Shown here: positions 8,295 to 16,833 of the stretch, piece after piece
How the letters are laid out: the number at the start of each line of letters is the position of its first letter
How positions within the stretch are numbered: the stretch's first letter is position 1
Assembly: GCA_963784675.1 (NCBI GenBank)
Contig: CAWASE010000019.1
Coordinates: 744,001 to 808,000, forward strand
From: SCTD01 sp963784675
Lineage (GTDB): Bacteria > Actinomycetota > Actinomycetes > Mycobacteriales > SCTD01
Reading direction: 5' to 3'
DNA: 64,000 nt
Notes under the pieces: generated by a model
Told to the model about the DNA's origin: nothing
Database searches by the model: none
The model's input: only the letters and a program-made list of their open reading frames with translations
Made by a program: the position numbers and the translations under genes

Positions 8295-10234
8295 GCGCGC
8301 ACCTGACGCTGCTGCTCATCCGCGTCGTCGAGCTCGTCGCCTTGACGGCGGTGTGCCTGGTGCTGGCGCGTCGGATCCGCCGCCTGCCCTCGCGCCCGGC
8401 GGCGTGGGCCGCCACCCTGTTCGGCGTCCTGACCGTCCTGACCGCGCTCGGCTTCCTGCCCGAGCCGGAGGGCCCCGGGTCCACGGCGGCGATCCTGCTG
8501 AGCAAGGTGTTCATCGGCGTCCTGCTCACGGTGCCGTACCTGCTTGTCGGGCTCGCCCGGGCCCTGGGCGCGACCGGACGTGCGGCGACGATCGCCGGCG
8601 CGCTGCTGGCAGGCGAGCTGCTGGTGACCGCCGTGGTGCCCCCGCTGCCGCCGCCCGACGTCCCCCGGCCGACCTGGGTGCTGGCCTACACCGCCTTCGT
8701 GCTGCTCGCCTGGTCGGTGCAGTCGGTGCTCGCCGCGCGCGACTTCTGGTCCGCCGGCCGCGGCCGGTCCGCGGTCCTGCGGCACCGGCTGCACGCGCTG
8801 GCCTACGGCTCCATCCTGCTGGCCGTCGACCTGCTGATCGCCGGCGCCGTCGGCGGTGACGCCGACCGTGAGGGCATGGATGTACTGATCGGGCTGGCGG
8901 GGCTGGGCGCCGTCCTGCTGCTCGCGCTGGCGTTCCTGGTCCCGGCACCGCTGCGACTGCTGTGGCGCCAGCAGGACGAGGCCGAGCTCGCCGTCGCCGA
9001 GCGGACCCTGATGACCGCGACGTCGCCGCACGCCGTCGCCGAAGCGATCGTGCCCGCCCTGGCGGGGGTGCTGGGCGGCGACGGCGCCGCGCTGCTGAAC
9101 CCGGACGGTGTCGTCCTGGCGGTGCAGGGCCTGTCCGCGCAGCAGCTGTCCGCGGCGCAGTCGGGCGCCCACCCGTCGGTGCCGGAGCTGTTCTGCCTGG
9201 AGCTGTCCGGCGGCCGCCTGATCGTGGGTTCCGGTCCCGCCGCGCCGCTGTTCGGCAGCGAGGAGGAGGCCCTGCTCCGGCGTGTCGGCAACCTCGTCGA
9301 CCTGGCGCTGGAACGGATCGCGCTGTTCACCGCCGAACGCGCCAGTCGCGAGCAGGCGCAGCGCGCCGGGGCCGAGCTCCAGACCCTGCTCTACAGCGTC
9401 TCGCACGACCTGCGCAGCCCGCTCATCTCGGTGCTGGGCTACCTGGACTACCTGATCCAGGACCACGGCGACGCCCTCCCGACCGAGGGCCTGCACTTCC
9501 TGGACCGGATCCGGGTCAACGCCCACTACATGCAGGACCTCATCAACGACCTGCTCGAGCTGTCCCGCATCGGGCGGGTCGACCCGCCGGCGACCGACGT
9601 CGACCTCGTGGCCGTCGGCCTGGCCGTCGCCGACGGCATCGCGCTCATCGCGCCGACGGTGACGGTCGTGGTCGATCCGGCGCTGCCGCGACTGCACGCC
9701 AACGAGACCAGGGTGCGCCAGCTGCTGACCAACCTCGTCGAGAATGCCGTGCGGCACGGCGGTCGCGACGACCTGGTCGTCCGGCTGGACGGGCAGCGCA
9801 CCGCCGACGGTGACCTCGAGCTCGACATCTCCGACGACGGGCGCGGGGTCCCCGAGGCCTACCGCGAGCGCGTGTTCGAGGTGTTCGAACGGCTCGACGC
9901 CGCACCCCGCGGTACGGCCGGGACAGGTATGGGCCTGACCATCTGCCGCCGGATCGTCGAGACGCTCGGAGGCACGGTGTGCGTCCAGGGGGCGCGGCAG
10001 ACGCCGACGGGGACCACGGTGCGGATGGTCCTGCCCGCGGCCCTGGTGCGCGCACCGACGGTCCCCCCGGTCCACGCGGTCGCGCCGCACCTGCCGTCGC
10101 AGCCGGAGCGGACGACGAGGCCGGCCCCGCCGTCACCGGGAGCGGCCCCGCCGCCAGCGGGGACGGCACCGTCGCCACCGGGGACGGGCTCGACGACCCC
10201 GACCACCGCACCGACCGAAGGAGTGCTCCGATGA
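8291..10234 (+). CDS. Membrane sensor histidine kinase (7 TM, HisKA-HATPase)
   Basis: Kinase of 647 residues starting at a GTG inside the previous stop codon. Seven hydrophobic segments fill about residues 3-220. A GAF-like stretch (about 235-340) precedes the dimerisation/phospho-acceptor domain with H372 in SVSHDLRSPL, and the ATP-binding domain has an N box (NLVENAVRHG), G1 (DDGRGVP) and G2 (GTGMGLTICRRIVE). The last 60 residues are a Pro/Ala/Thr-rich tail with no recognisable domain. The kinase part resembles the phytochrome/bacteriophytochrome-associated type that signals to small Rcp1-like regulators, and just such a gene follows with an ATGA overlap. The stimulus is unknown. Confidence 0.9.
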   Translation: MSAHLTLLLIRVVELVALTAVCLVLARRIRRLPSRPAAWAATLFGVLTVLTALGFLPEPEGPGSTAAILLSKVFIGVLLTVPYLLVGLARALGATGRAATIAGALLAGELLVTAVVPPLPPPDVPRPTWVLAYTAFVLLAWSVQSVLAARDFWSAGRGRSAVLRHRLHALAYGSILLAVDLLIAGAVGGDADREGMDVLIGLAGLGAVLLLALAFLVPAPLRLLWRQQDEAELAVAERTLMTATSPHAVAEAIVPALAGVLGGDGAALLNPDGVVLAVQGLSAQQLSAAQSGAHPSVPELFCLELSGGRLIVGSGPAAPLFGSEEEALLRRVGNLVDLALERIALFTAERASREQAQRAGAELQTLLYSVSHDLRSPLISVLGYLDYLIQDHGDALPTEGLHFLDRIRVNAHYMQDLINDLLELSRIGRVDPPATDVDLVAVGLAVADGIALIAPTVTVVVDPALPRLHANETRVRQLLTNLVENAVRHGGRDDLVVRLDGQRTADGDLELDISDDGRGVPEAYRERVFEVFERLDAAPRGTAGTGMGLTICRRIVETLGGTVCVQGARQTPTGTTVRMVLPAALVRAPTVPPVHAVAPHLPSQPERTTRPAPPSPGAAPPPAGTAPSPPGTGSTTPTTAPTEGVLR

Positions 10235-10656
10235 CCCGTGTGCTGCTGGCCGAGGACGACGACGACCACCTGTTCTTCAGCGTGCGCGCGATCCAGGAGG
10301 AGCACGGGGCAGACGTCCAGGTGGCCACCGTCCGCGACGGTGAGGAGGCCCTGGACTACCTGCACCGCCGCGGCAGCTACCACGACGCCGTGCGCCCGGA
10401 CCTGGTGGTGCTCGACCTGAAGATGCCGCGGCGCAACGGTCTGGAGGTGCTCAGCGAGGTCAAGGCGACGGCGGCGCTGCGCTCGATCCCGGTCGTCGTG
10501 TTCAGCTCCTCCGACCGGCCCGAGGACGTACGCCGCAGCTACGACTACGGCGCCAACTCCTACGTCACGAAGTCGGCGAGCCTGACGGGGCTGCGCGAGG
10601 GCGTCCGGGCGCTGTCGCGCTACTGGCTGGACACCAACCAGCGCCCGCCGGGCTGA
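10231..10656 (+). CDS. Single-domain response regulator (Rcp1/CheY-like)
   Basis: Receiver-only protein of 141 residues. It has the acidic pocket EDDDD near residues 8-12, phospho-acceptor D62 in VVLDLKMP, SS in VVVFSSSD and a conserved K in YVTKSAS. The WL..N stretch at the C-terminus is typical of the Rcp1 subclass that works with phytochrome-like kinases. A strong Shine-Dalgarno (GAAGGAG, 10217-10223) sits before the ATG, and the ATGA overlap couples it to the kinase. There is no output domain, so it likely relays phosphate or binds a partner protein. Confidence 0.9.
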   Translation: MTRVLLAEDDDDHLFFSVRAIQEEHGADVQVATVRDGEEALDYLHRRGSYHDAVRPDLVVLDLKMPRRNGLEVLSEVKATAALRSIPVVVFSSSDRPEDVRRSYDYGANSYVTKSASLTGLREGVRALSRYWLDTNQRPPG

Positions 10657-10742
10657 CCGGCCGACCGCTCGTCCGCCTGGAGCGGCGGGCCCTCTGGGCG
10701 CGGGGCCGGGCGGGCGCCCGCGGGACCAGGCACACTCCGGGC

Positions 10743-11429
10743 ATGCGTGCACCGGAGCCGTCCCGCCTGCCCGAGCGTCCCGCGGCGTCGGGGCAGGTCG
10801 GCGCGCAGCGGTCCGCCTCCGCCGCGCGACGCGGCCGCACGGCTGCCGCCGTGGTGATCGTCGTGCTGTCCGCCTGTTCCGGGACGGGGGAGCCCCCCGC
10901 CGCCCTCACGGCGTCCGCGCCGCCGCCCCCGGTGGTCCCGTCGACGGCGCCGAGCGCTGCCGCAGCACCGTCGGCGGCATCGACCGGAGCGAGCGAGGGA
11001 GGCGTGGTCCTCGGCGGCGTCGACCTGGGCGTGACCCGGCTGGGGAGGCCGTTCCGCGACGCCGTGGCGGCGGTCAGCACCGTGCTGGGGACGCCCACCG
11101 CGGACCCGGCAGACGACGTCACCTGCGTGCTGTCGGCGTCGGAGGTCGCCTGGGAGGGCTTCCGGCTCGCCGAGTCGACCGAGGGCGGCACCCTGGCCGG
11201 CTGGGTCTCCACCTCGCAGACGCTCTTCACCCCGTCGGGGGTGTCCGTCGGCACCGACCTCGCCACCCTGCGGCAGGTGTACGGCGCCGCCCTGCGGTTG
11301 TTCCCGAGCAACCCCGACGGGCCGTCCGGCTTCGAGCTCACGACCGCGGACGTCGGCGGGGACCTGTCCGACGAGACCGCCGTCGCCACGGTGACGTCCG
11401 TCTTCAACGGGTTCTGCTCCGGACCCTGA
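10743..11429 (+). CDS. Putative lipoprotein of unknown function
   Basis: Protein of 228 residues. After a long basic N-terminus a short hydrophobic segment ends in a lipobox-like VLSAC (Cys near residue 45), suggesting lipidation. A Pro/Ala/Ser-rich linker (about 50-85) leads to a folded region (about 88-228) with two Cys (in DDVTCVLS and NGFCSG) that may form a disulfide. I recognise no family. A start further inside the frame would give a more normal signal-peptide length. It lies 44 bases before pafA in the same direction, but nothing links the functions. Confidence 0.6.
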   Translation: MRAPEPSRLPERPAASGQVGAQRSASAARRGRTAAAVVIVVLSACSGTGEPPAALTASAPPPPVVPSTAPSAAAAPSAASTGASEGGVVLGGVDLGVTRLGRPFRDAVAAVSTVLGTPTADPADDVTCVLSASEVAWEGFRLAESTEGGTLAGWVSTSQTLFTPSGVSVGTDLATLRQVYGAALRLFPSNPDGPSGFELTTADVGGDLSDETAVATVTSVFNGFCSGP

Positions 11430-11473
11430 CCGTCGCGCAGGTCTGGCGCGGGACGTCGTGACAGGCTGGACCC

Positions 11474-12832
11474 ATGGAGCGCCGGATCATGGGCATCGAG
11501 AACGAGTACGGCGTCACCTGCACGTTCCGCGGCCAGCGTCGGCTTTCTCCCGACGAGGTCGCGCGGTACCTGTTCCGCCGGGTCGTGTCCTGGGGGCGCA
11601 GCAGCAACGTCTTCCTGCGCAACGGGGCCCGGCTCTACCTCGACGTCGGGAGCCACCCCGAGTACGCGACGCCCGAGTGCGACAGCGCCGTCGACCTGGT
11701 CACCCACGACAAGGCGGGGGAGCGGCTGCTGGAGGGCCTGCTCGTCGACGCCGAGCGGCGCCTGCGCGAGGAAGGCATCGCGGGCGACATCTACCTGTTC
11801 AAGAACAACACCGACAGCGCCGGCAACTCCTACGGCTGCCACGAGAACTACCTCGTCGGCCGACAGGGCGAGTTCTCCCGGCTGGCCGACGTGCTCATCC
11901 CGTTCCTGGTGAGCCGGCAGCTCGTCGTCGGCGCCGGCAAGGTGCTGCAGACCCCGCGCGGAGCGGTCTACTGCGTCAGCCAGCGGGCCGAGCACATCTG
12001 GGAGGGCGTGTCGTCGGCGACCACCCGCAGCCGCCCGATCATCAACACCCGCGACGAGCCGCACGCCGACGCCGAGCGCTTCCGTCGGCTGCACGTCATC
12101 GTCGGCGACAGCAACATGAGCGAGACCACGACGCTGCTCAAGGTCGGCGCCACCGACCTGGTGCTGCGCATGATCGAGGCCGGCGTCGTGCTGCGAGACC
12201 TGACGCTGGAGAACCCGATCCGCGCGATCCGCGAGATCAGCCACGACCTCACCGGTCGCCGCAAGGTCAAGCTGGCCAACGGCAAGGAGGCCAGCGCGCT
12301 GGAGATCCAGCGCGAGTACCACTCCAAGGCCGTCGACTTCATCGAACGACGCGGCGGCGACGCCCACGTCAAGCGGGTCCTGGACCTGTGGGGGCGGACG
12401 CTGCAGGCGGTCGACACCGGGGACCTCGGGCTCGTCGAGCGCGAGATCGACTGGGTGACCAAGTACCAGCTCATCGAGCGCTACCGGGCCAAGCACGACC
12501 TGGCGCTGTCCAGCCCGCGGGTCGCGCAGCTGGACCTCGCCTACCACGACGTCAACCGCCGCCGCGGCCTGTACTACCTGCTGGAGAACAAGGGCCTGGT
12601 CGCCCGGGCCACCACCGACCTGGCCATCTTCGAGGCCAAGTCGGTTCCGCCGCAGACCACCCGCGCGAAGCTGCGCGGCGAGTTCATCAAGCAGGCGCAG
12701 GACAAGCGCCGCGACTTCACCGTCGACTGGGTGCACCTCAAGCTCAACGACCAGGCGCAGCGCACCGTCCTGTGCAAGGACCCGTTCCGCTCGGTCGACG
12801 AGCGAGTCGACAAGCTCATCGCCAGCATGTAG
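11474..12832 (+). CDS. pafA: Pup--protein ligase PafA
   Basis: ATP-dependent ligase that joins the C-terminal Glu of Pup to lysines of target proteins, marking them for the bacterial proteasome. The length of 452 residues is normal. The N-terminal nucleotide/metal motif GIENEYG (E9) and the catalytic-base Asp at residue 57 (RLYLDVGSHPEYATPE) are present, as are NNTDSAGNSYGCHENY and the conserved C-terminal domain ending in KDPFRSVDERVDKLIASM. The usual upstream neighbours dop, pup and prcBA are not in this window; instead a lipoprotein and a two-component module precede it. Downstream, the FKBP and pafB/pafC order is the conserved one. Confidence 0.96.
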   Translation: MERRIMGIENEYGVTCTFRGQRRLSPDEVARYLFRRVVSWGRSSNVFLRNGARLYLDVGSHPEYATPECDSAVDLVTHDKAGERLLEGLLVDAERRLREEGIAGDIYLFKNNTDSAGNSYGCHENYLVGRQGEFSRLADVLIPFLVSRQLVVGAGKVLQTPRGAVYCVSQRAEHIWEGVSSATTRSRPIINTRDEPHADAERFRRLHVIVGDSNMSETTTLLKVGATDLVLRMIEAGVVLRDLTLENPIRAIREISHDLTGRRKVKLANGKEASALEIQREYHSKAVDFIERRGGDAHVKRVLDLWGRTLQAVDTGDLGLVEREIDWVTKYQLIERYRAKHDLALSSPRVAQLDLAYHDVNRRRGLYYLLENKGLVARATTDLAIFEAKSVPPQTTRAKLRGEFIKQAQDKRRDFTVDWVHLKLNDQAQRTVLCKDPFRSVDERVDKLIASM

Positions 12833-12854
12833 CCGGGGCGGTGGGAGCAGCGCC

Positions 12855-12860
12855 TAGGGT
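12855..12860 (+). promoter_or_regulatory. -10 box TAGGGT of a probably leaderless FKBP transcript
   Basis: TAGGGT ends 7 bases before the ATG at 12868, so transcription would start at or next to the start codon. No Shine-Dalgarno precedes the gene. Confidence 0.5.
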
Positions 12861-12867
12861 GGTCGCC

Positions 12868-13239
12868 ATGCCTGAGAAGCCGAGTGTCGAGATCCCCGAC
12901 GGACCTGCCCCCACTGAGCTCGTGCTCGACGACCTGACGGTCGGAGACGGCGCGGAGGCGGTCGCCGGCAAGACCTGCACCATGCAGTACGTCGGGGTCG
13001 CGTGGTCCAGCAAGCAGCAGTTCGACGCGTCCTGGGACCGTGGCCAGCCGTTCACCTTCGGCCTCGGCCAGGGTCAGGTCATCGCGGGCTGGGACCAGGG
13101 CGTGGCCGGCATGAAGGTCGGTGGCCGTCGTCGGCTGACGATCCCGTCCGAGCTGGGCTACGGCAAGCGCGGTGCCGGTGGGGCCATCGGCCCGGACGAG
13201 ACGTTGGTGTTCGTGGTCGACCTGCTCGGGGTGCGCTGA
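12868..13239 (+). CDS. FKBP-type peptidyl-prolyl isomerase, cytosolic
   Basis: Protein of 123 residues without a signal peptide: a minimal FKBP domain. Pocket residues are visible in YVGVAWSSKQQFDASWD, QVIAGWDQGVAGMKVGG, ELGYGKRGAGGAIGPDETLVFVVDLLGV. Homologues sit directly after pafA in many actinobacteria; the reason for this linkage is unknown. Start chosen from the -10 box 7 bases upstream and the conserved N-terminus MPEKPSVEIPDG. Confidence 0.92.
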   Translation: MPEKPSVEIPDGPAPTELVLDDLTVGDGAEAVAGKTCTMQYVGVAWSSKQQFDASWDRGQPFTFGLGQGQVIAGWDQGVAGMKVGGRRRLTIPSELGYGKRGAGGAIGPDETLVFVVDLLGVR

Positions 13240-13273
13240 CCCGACCCGACAGCGTGGCGTCACGGCACCGGGC

Positions 13274-14338
13274 TCACGCTGCCGGCGGCGGCAGCAGGGA
13301 CGCGGCGTGCCGGCCGGCGGCGGCGGCGGCCAGGAACGGCAGCGGGTCCTGCGCGAGGGTCCGCCCCATCGTGCGCAGCAGCGGAGCCCAGGGCTGCAGG
13401 ACGGCGCCCAGATCGTCGTCCGGCACGACGACCAGACGATGGCGCGACAGCAGCGGCCGCACCTGCTCGACGTGCGCGACCGCCGAGGCCGGTACCGCCA
13501 GGTCGGCGGGGACCAGCGCCACCCGGCCGTAGGCGGTCGTGCTGTGGTGGCTGACGCCCCGGTGCCGGGGCCGCGGGTCGCCCTCGCTCATCCGGAGCAC
13601 CCCGACCGGCCGGCCCCCGACCGCAGCGGCGGCGTTGACCGCCTCGCCGACCGCCACCCCGGAGAAGCCCCACGTCGTCCCGGTGCCGAGGTTGCCGGGG
13701 CCCTGCGTCACCACGACGACCTCGGCGGTCAGCACGCGCGCCGCGGCGAGCAGCCCGGAGTGCAGGGTGACCGCTTCCAGGTCGCCGCCGAAGGCCTGAC
13801 CGACGGTGACCGTGCCGCAGAGCCGGTCGGCCAGTGCCGCCACCGTGCGCGACAACCACAGCGGCAGCGCCGCGCCGTCGGTCATCACGTAGGCCACCCG
13901 GGTACCGGGTCGGTCGGCCAGCACGCCCGCGAGCACGGCGGGCAGGCTGGAGTGCAGGTCGGCGAGCACCACCGGGGTCCCGGGCAGGGGCGCGTCGTCG
14001 GCCAGCAGCGCATGGGTCGGCGCGTCCTGCTCGTCGGCGCCCTGCACGACGGCCTGCAGCGGCGTGTAGCGGGCCTTCACCAGGTGCCCCGGCCCGTCGA
14101 CGTCGGGCGGCAGCCGGTCGGGCAGGGCGACCACCAAGGCATACCCACCGGTCCCCAGGCCCAGGTCCAGCGCCCCGACGTTGAGCAGCACGACGTCTCC
14201 GGGCTGCGGGTCGCCCACCAGCGGCGGGTGGGCCAGCGCCCGCACCTGGCGACCGTCCGCGAGCGTGACGTCGAGCTCGACGGAGCCCCGCCACTCGCGC
14301 CGGCGGGCCGTGACGACGCCGCGTCGCCACCGGACCAC
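13274..14338 (-). CDS. DUF3866 family protein
   Basis: Protein of 354 residues on the opposite strand, inserted between the FKBP gene and pafB, a placement seen in other actinobacteria. The start GTG follows GGAGG by five bases. The protein begins with a small beta-rich part (about 1-60) and has Gly-rich stretches (VVVTQGPGNLGTGTTWGFSG) and several Asp/His residues (VLADLHSSLPAV, RMSEGDPRPRHRGVSHHS) that could bind a metal or cofactor. No signal peptide or membrane segment. Its function is not established. It shares a divergent promoter with pafB. Confidence 0.8.
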   Translation of the reverse strand: MVRWRRGVVTARRREWRGSVELDVTLADGRQVRALAHPPLVGDPQPGDVVLLNVGALDLGLGTGGYALVVALPDRLPPDVDGPGHLVKARYTPLQAVVQGADEQDAPTHALLADDAPLPGTPVVLADLHSSLPAVLAGVLADRPGTRVAYVMTDGAALPLWLSRTVAALADRLCGTVTVGQAFGGDLEAVTLHSGLLAAARVLTAEVVVVTQGPGNLGTGTTWGFSGVAVGEAVNAAAAVGGRPVGVLRMSEGDPRPRHRGVSHHSTTAYGRVALVPADLAVPASAVAHVEQVRPLLSRHRLVVVPDDDLGAVLQPWAPLLRTMGRTLAQDPLPFLAAAAAGRHAASLLPPPAA

Positions 14339-14380
14339 GCTGCCTCCGTCCCGGTGGGAGCACGACGCGCCACCGTCCGC

Positions 14381-14390
14381 AGGCTAACGT
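14381..14390. promoter_or_regulatory. Overlapping divergent -10 boxes for pafB and the DUF3866 gene
   Basis: On the plus strand TAACGT (14385-14390) lies 7 bases before the pafB GTG, giving a leaderless message. On the minus strand TAGCCT (14386-14381) points to the DUF3866 gene. The two hexamers share the central TA, so one opened region could serve both directions. Confidence 0.5.
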
Positions 14391-14397
14391 CGCGACC

Positions 14398-15351
14398 GTG
14401 TCGGCCAAGAAGACGGAACGGCTCCTCAACCTGGTCATCTGCCTGCTCGCGACCCGTCGCTACCTCGGCGTGCACGAGATCCGCGGCGCGGTACCCGGCT
14501 ACGAGCAGGGCACCGACGAGGCCTTCCGGCGCATGTTCGAGCGCGACAAGGAAGAGCTGCGCGACCTCGGCATCCCGCTCGAGACCGGCACCCACAGCGC
14601 AGCGCACGACGACGAACCGGGCTATCGCATCGCGCGGCGCGACTACGAGCTGCCCGACATCTCGCTGGAGCCGGACGAGGCCGCGGCGCTCGGGCTGGCG
14701 GCCCGGTTGTGGCAGTCGGCGCCGTTGGCCGGCGCCACGGGCACCGCGTTGCTGAAGCTGCAGGCGGCGGGGGTGTCGGCCCCGGCCGCGCCGGCGGCGC
14801 TGGAACCGCGGGTCGGCGCCAGCGAGCCGGCTTTCGAGCGGTGCCTGCAAGCGGTCCGCGACGCCACCGCCGTCAGCTTCCGCTACCGCACCGGAACGGC
14901 CGCACCGCAGGACCGGGCCGTCGAGCCGTGGGGCGTGGTGTCGTGGCGCGGCCGCTGGTACCTCGTGGGCTTCGACGCGGCGCGCGACGCCGCGCGGGTG
15001 TTCCGCATGTCCCGCATCCAGGGCGAGGTCCGGCTGGTCGGCGAGCCGGGGGCCGTCGTGACGCCCGAGGGGGTGGACCTGCGCGCCATGGCCGGCCGGA
15101 TGGCGGCCGACGAGCCGCGCGAGACGGCCCGCGTCAGCCTGCGCCCCGGGACCGGCTGGGACCTCCGCCGTGGAGCCGCGACCCCGGAGCCCGATGCCGA
15201 GCGGGAGGGCTGGACCATCGTCGACCTCGGCTTCTCCGACCCCGAGCGGCTCGCGGACCGGATCGCCGGCTACGGCGCCGACGCCGTCGTGCTGAGCCCG
15301 GTGTCGGCCCGCGACGCCGTGGTCCGGCGGTTGCAGGGGCTGGCCTCGTGA
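14398..15351 (+). CDS. pafB: PafB, WYL-domain transcriptional activator
   Basis: Protein of 317 residues: a winged helix-turn-helix N-terminus (about 1-70), a WYL ligand-sensing domain (about 140-220; GRWYLVGFD in place of the eponymous WYL) and a C-terminal WCX domain. In mycobacteria PafB and PafC form a heterodimer that activates the main, LexA-independent DNA-damage regulon; despite the name it is not itself a Pup factor. Its stop overlaps the pafC GTG (GTGA), as expected for subunits made in equal amounts. Confidence 0.92.
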   Translation: MSAKKTERLLNLVICLLATRRYLGVHEIRGAVPGYEQGTDEAFRRMFERDKEELRDLGIPLETGTHSAAHDDEPGYRIARRDYELPDISLEPDEAAALGLAARLWQSAPLAGATGTALLKLQAAGVSAPAAPAALEPRVGASEPAFERCLQAVRDATAVSFRYRTGTAAPQDRAVEPWGVVSWRGRWYLVGFDAARDAARVFRMSRIQGEVRLVGEPGAVVTPEGVDLRAMAGRMAADEPRETARVSLRPGTGWDLRRGAATPEPDAEREGWTIVDLGFSDPERLADRIAGYGADAVVLSPVSARDAVVRRLQGLAS

Positions 15352-16298
15352 GCGGCTCGACCGACCAGCTGCCGCGGCTGCTGGCCCTGGTGCCGTACCT
15401 GCTGGCCCGTCCCGGGGTGCGGCTGACCGACGTCGCCGCGACCTTCGGCATCACCGAGGACCGGCTGCGCAAGGACCTCAACCTGCTCTGGGTCTGCGGC
15501 CTGCCCGGCCACGGCCCCGGCGACCTGATCGACGTCGAGTTCGAGGGCGACACCGTCACGCTCACCGAGCCGGCCGGGGTCACCCGGCCGCTGCGGCTGA
15601 CCGTCGACGAAGCCCTCGCGCTGGTGGTCGCCCTGCGCGCGCTGGCCGAGACGCGCGGACTGTCCGAGCACGACGCCGTCGACCGCGCGCTGGCCAAGAT
15701 CGAGCAGGCCGCCGGCGCCGCCGCCGGCCCGGCCGGGCGGGTCCAGGTCGCCGTCGAGGGAGAGGACCGCGTGCTGCCGGTCGTCCAGCGCGCGCTGGAG
15801 GACGGTCGGCTGCTGCACCTGAGCTACTGGGTGCCCGGCCGCGACGAGAGCACCGAGCGTGACGTCGACCCGCTGCGGCTGCTGCTCGTCGACGGGCACA
15901 GCTACCTGGAGGGCTGGTGCCGCCGGGCCGAGGGGCTGCGGCTGTTCCGTCTGGACCGGGTGCACGAGGTGACGGTCCTGGACGAGCCCAGCGCCCCGCC
16001 GCGTGACGTCCCGCAGCGCGACCTGTCGCGCGGGCTGTTCCGTCCCGGCCCGGACGACCTGCTGGTGACGTTGGCGCTGCGCCCCGGAGCGGCCTGGGTG
16101 GCGGACTACCACCCGTGCGAGTCGGTCGTCGAGTCGCCGGACGGTGGGGTGGTCGTGCGGCTGCGCTGCCGCGACACCGCCTGGGTGCGCCGGCTGGCGC
16201 TGCGCCTGGGCGCGCAGGCACAGGTGCTGGCCCCGGCCGACGTCGCGGACGCCGTGCGGGCCGACGCGCGGCGAGCGCTGGCCGCCTACGGGCTCTGA
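15348..16298 (+). CDS. pafC: PafC, WYL-domain transcriptional activator
   Basis: Protein of 316 residues starting in the pafB stop codon. Same architecture as PafB: N-terminal winged helix (LARPGVRLTDVAATFGITEDRLRKDLNLL), central WYL domain (HLSYWVPGR, GHSYLEGWCRRAEGLRLFRLDR) and WCX C-terminus. Partner of PafB in the DNA-damage response. The pair sits directly upstream of tatA as in Mycobacterium (Rv2095c/Rv2096c). Confidence 0.92.
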   Translation: MSGSTDQLPRLLALVPYLLARPGVRLTDVAATFGITEDRLRKDLNLLWVCGLPGHGPGDLIDVEFEGDTVTLTEPAGVTRPLRLTVDEALALVVALRALAETRGLSEHDAVDRALAKIEQAAGAAAGPAGRVQVAVEGEDRVLPVVQRALEDGRLLHLSYWVPGRDESTERDVDPLRLLLVDGHSYLEGWCRRAEGLRLFRLDRVHEVTVLDEPSAPPRDVPQRDLSRGLFRPGPDDLLVTLALRPGAAWVADYHPCESVVESPDGGVVVRLRCRDTAWVRRLALRLGAQAQVLAPADVADAVRADARRALAAYGL

Positions 16299-16465
16299 GC
16301 GGACCACCCGGCTGGGCCGTTCGGGGGAACCCTCGCTGGGCCGACCGGAGGATCCTGGCGGTCCGCCGTGATCAGACCCGGTCGAGGCGGTCAAGCCCGG
16401 CGCCCGGCCTGCCGAAGCCGGAGAGGTCGCACAGTGGTGCGGCACGACAGAGGAGACGCCGGGCC

Positions 16466-16798
16466 ATGACCACGATCAAGGCATCCTGCCCCACCTGCGG
16501 CGAGGTCGAGCTCACGCCCGCCGACGTCTCGCTGATGGTGTGCAGCCACGCTCCGCTGTCGTACTACGCCTTCCACTGCCCGACCTGCACCGACCAGGTG
16601 CGCAAGCCGGCCGACGACCACGTCGTGTCGCTGCTGGTCTCCGGCGGCGTCCCCGCGACCGTCTGGGACGTGCCGGGCGAGGCGCTGGAGGCCAAGGTCG
16701 GCCCGCGGCTGGACTACGACGACCTGCTCGACTTCGCCCTGCAGCTCGGAAGCACCGACCTGCTCGCCGGCCTCGCGTCGGCGCCGGTCCGCGGCTGA
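16466..16798 (+). CDS. Small zinc-ribbon-like protein, function unknown
   Basis: Protein of 110 residues with a good Shine-Dalgarno (AGAGGAG, 16449-16455). CPTC at residues 8-11 and CPTC near 37-40, with another Cys at VCSH, suggest a bound zinc ion. The second half (about 60-105) is acidic and helical. Homologues are found between pafC and tatA in other actinobacteria, but no function is known. Confidence 0.75.
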   Translation: MTTIKASCPTCGEVELTPADVSLMVCSHAPLSYYAFHCPTCTDQVRKPADDHVVSLLVSGGVPATVWDVPGEALEAKVGPRLDYDDLLDFALQLGSTDLLAGLASAPVRG

Positions 16799-16821
16799 CC
16801 CCCACCGGCACCGGCACGGGC

Positions 16822-16827
16822 TAGCCT
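16822..16827 (+). promoter_or_regulatory. -10 box TAGCCT, leaderless start of small membrane protein gene
   Basis: TAGCCT lies six bases before the GTG at 16834. No Shine-Dalgarno is visible. Confidence 0.45.
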
Positions 16828-16833
16828 GCGCGG

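Noticed and set aside
10657..10742. Terminator after the lone response regulator
   Set aside because: Only short GC-rich self-complementary pieces such as CGGGCGCCCG; not distinguishable from background.
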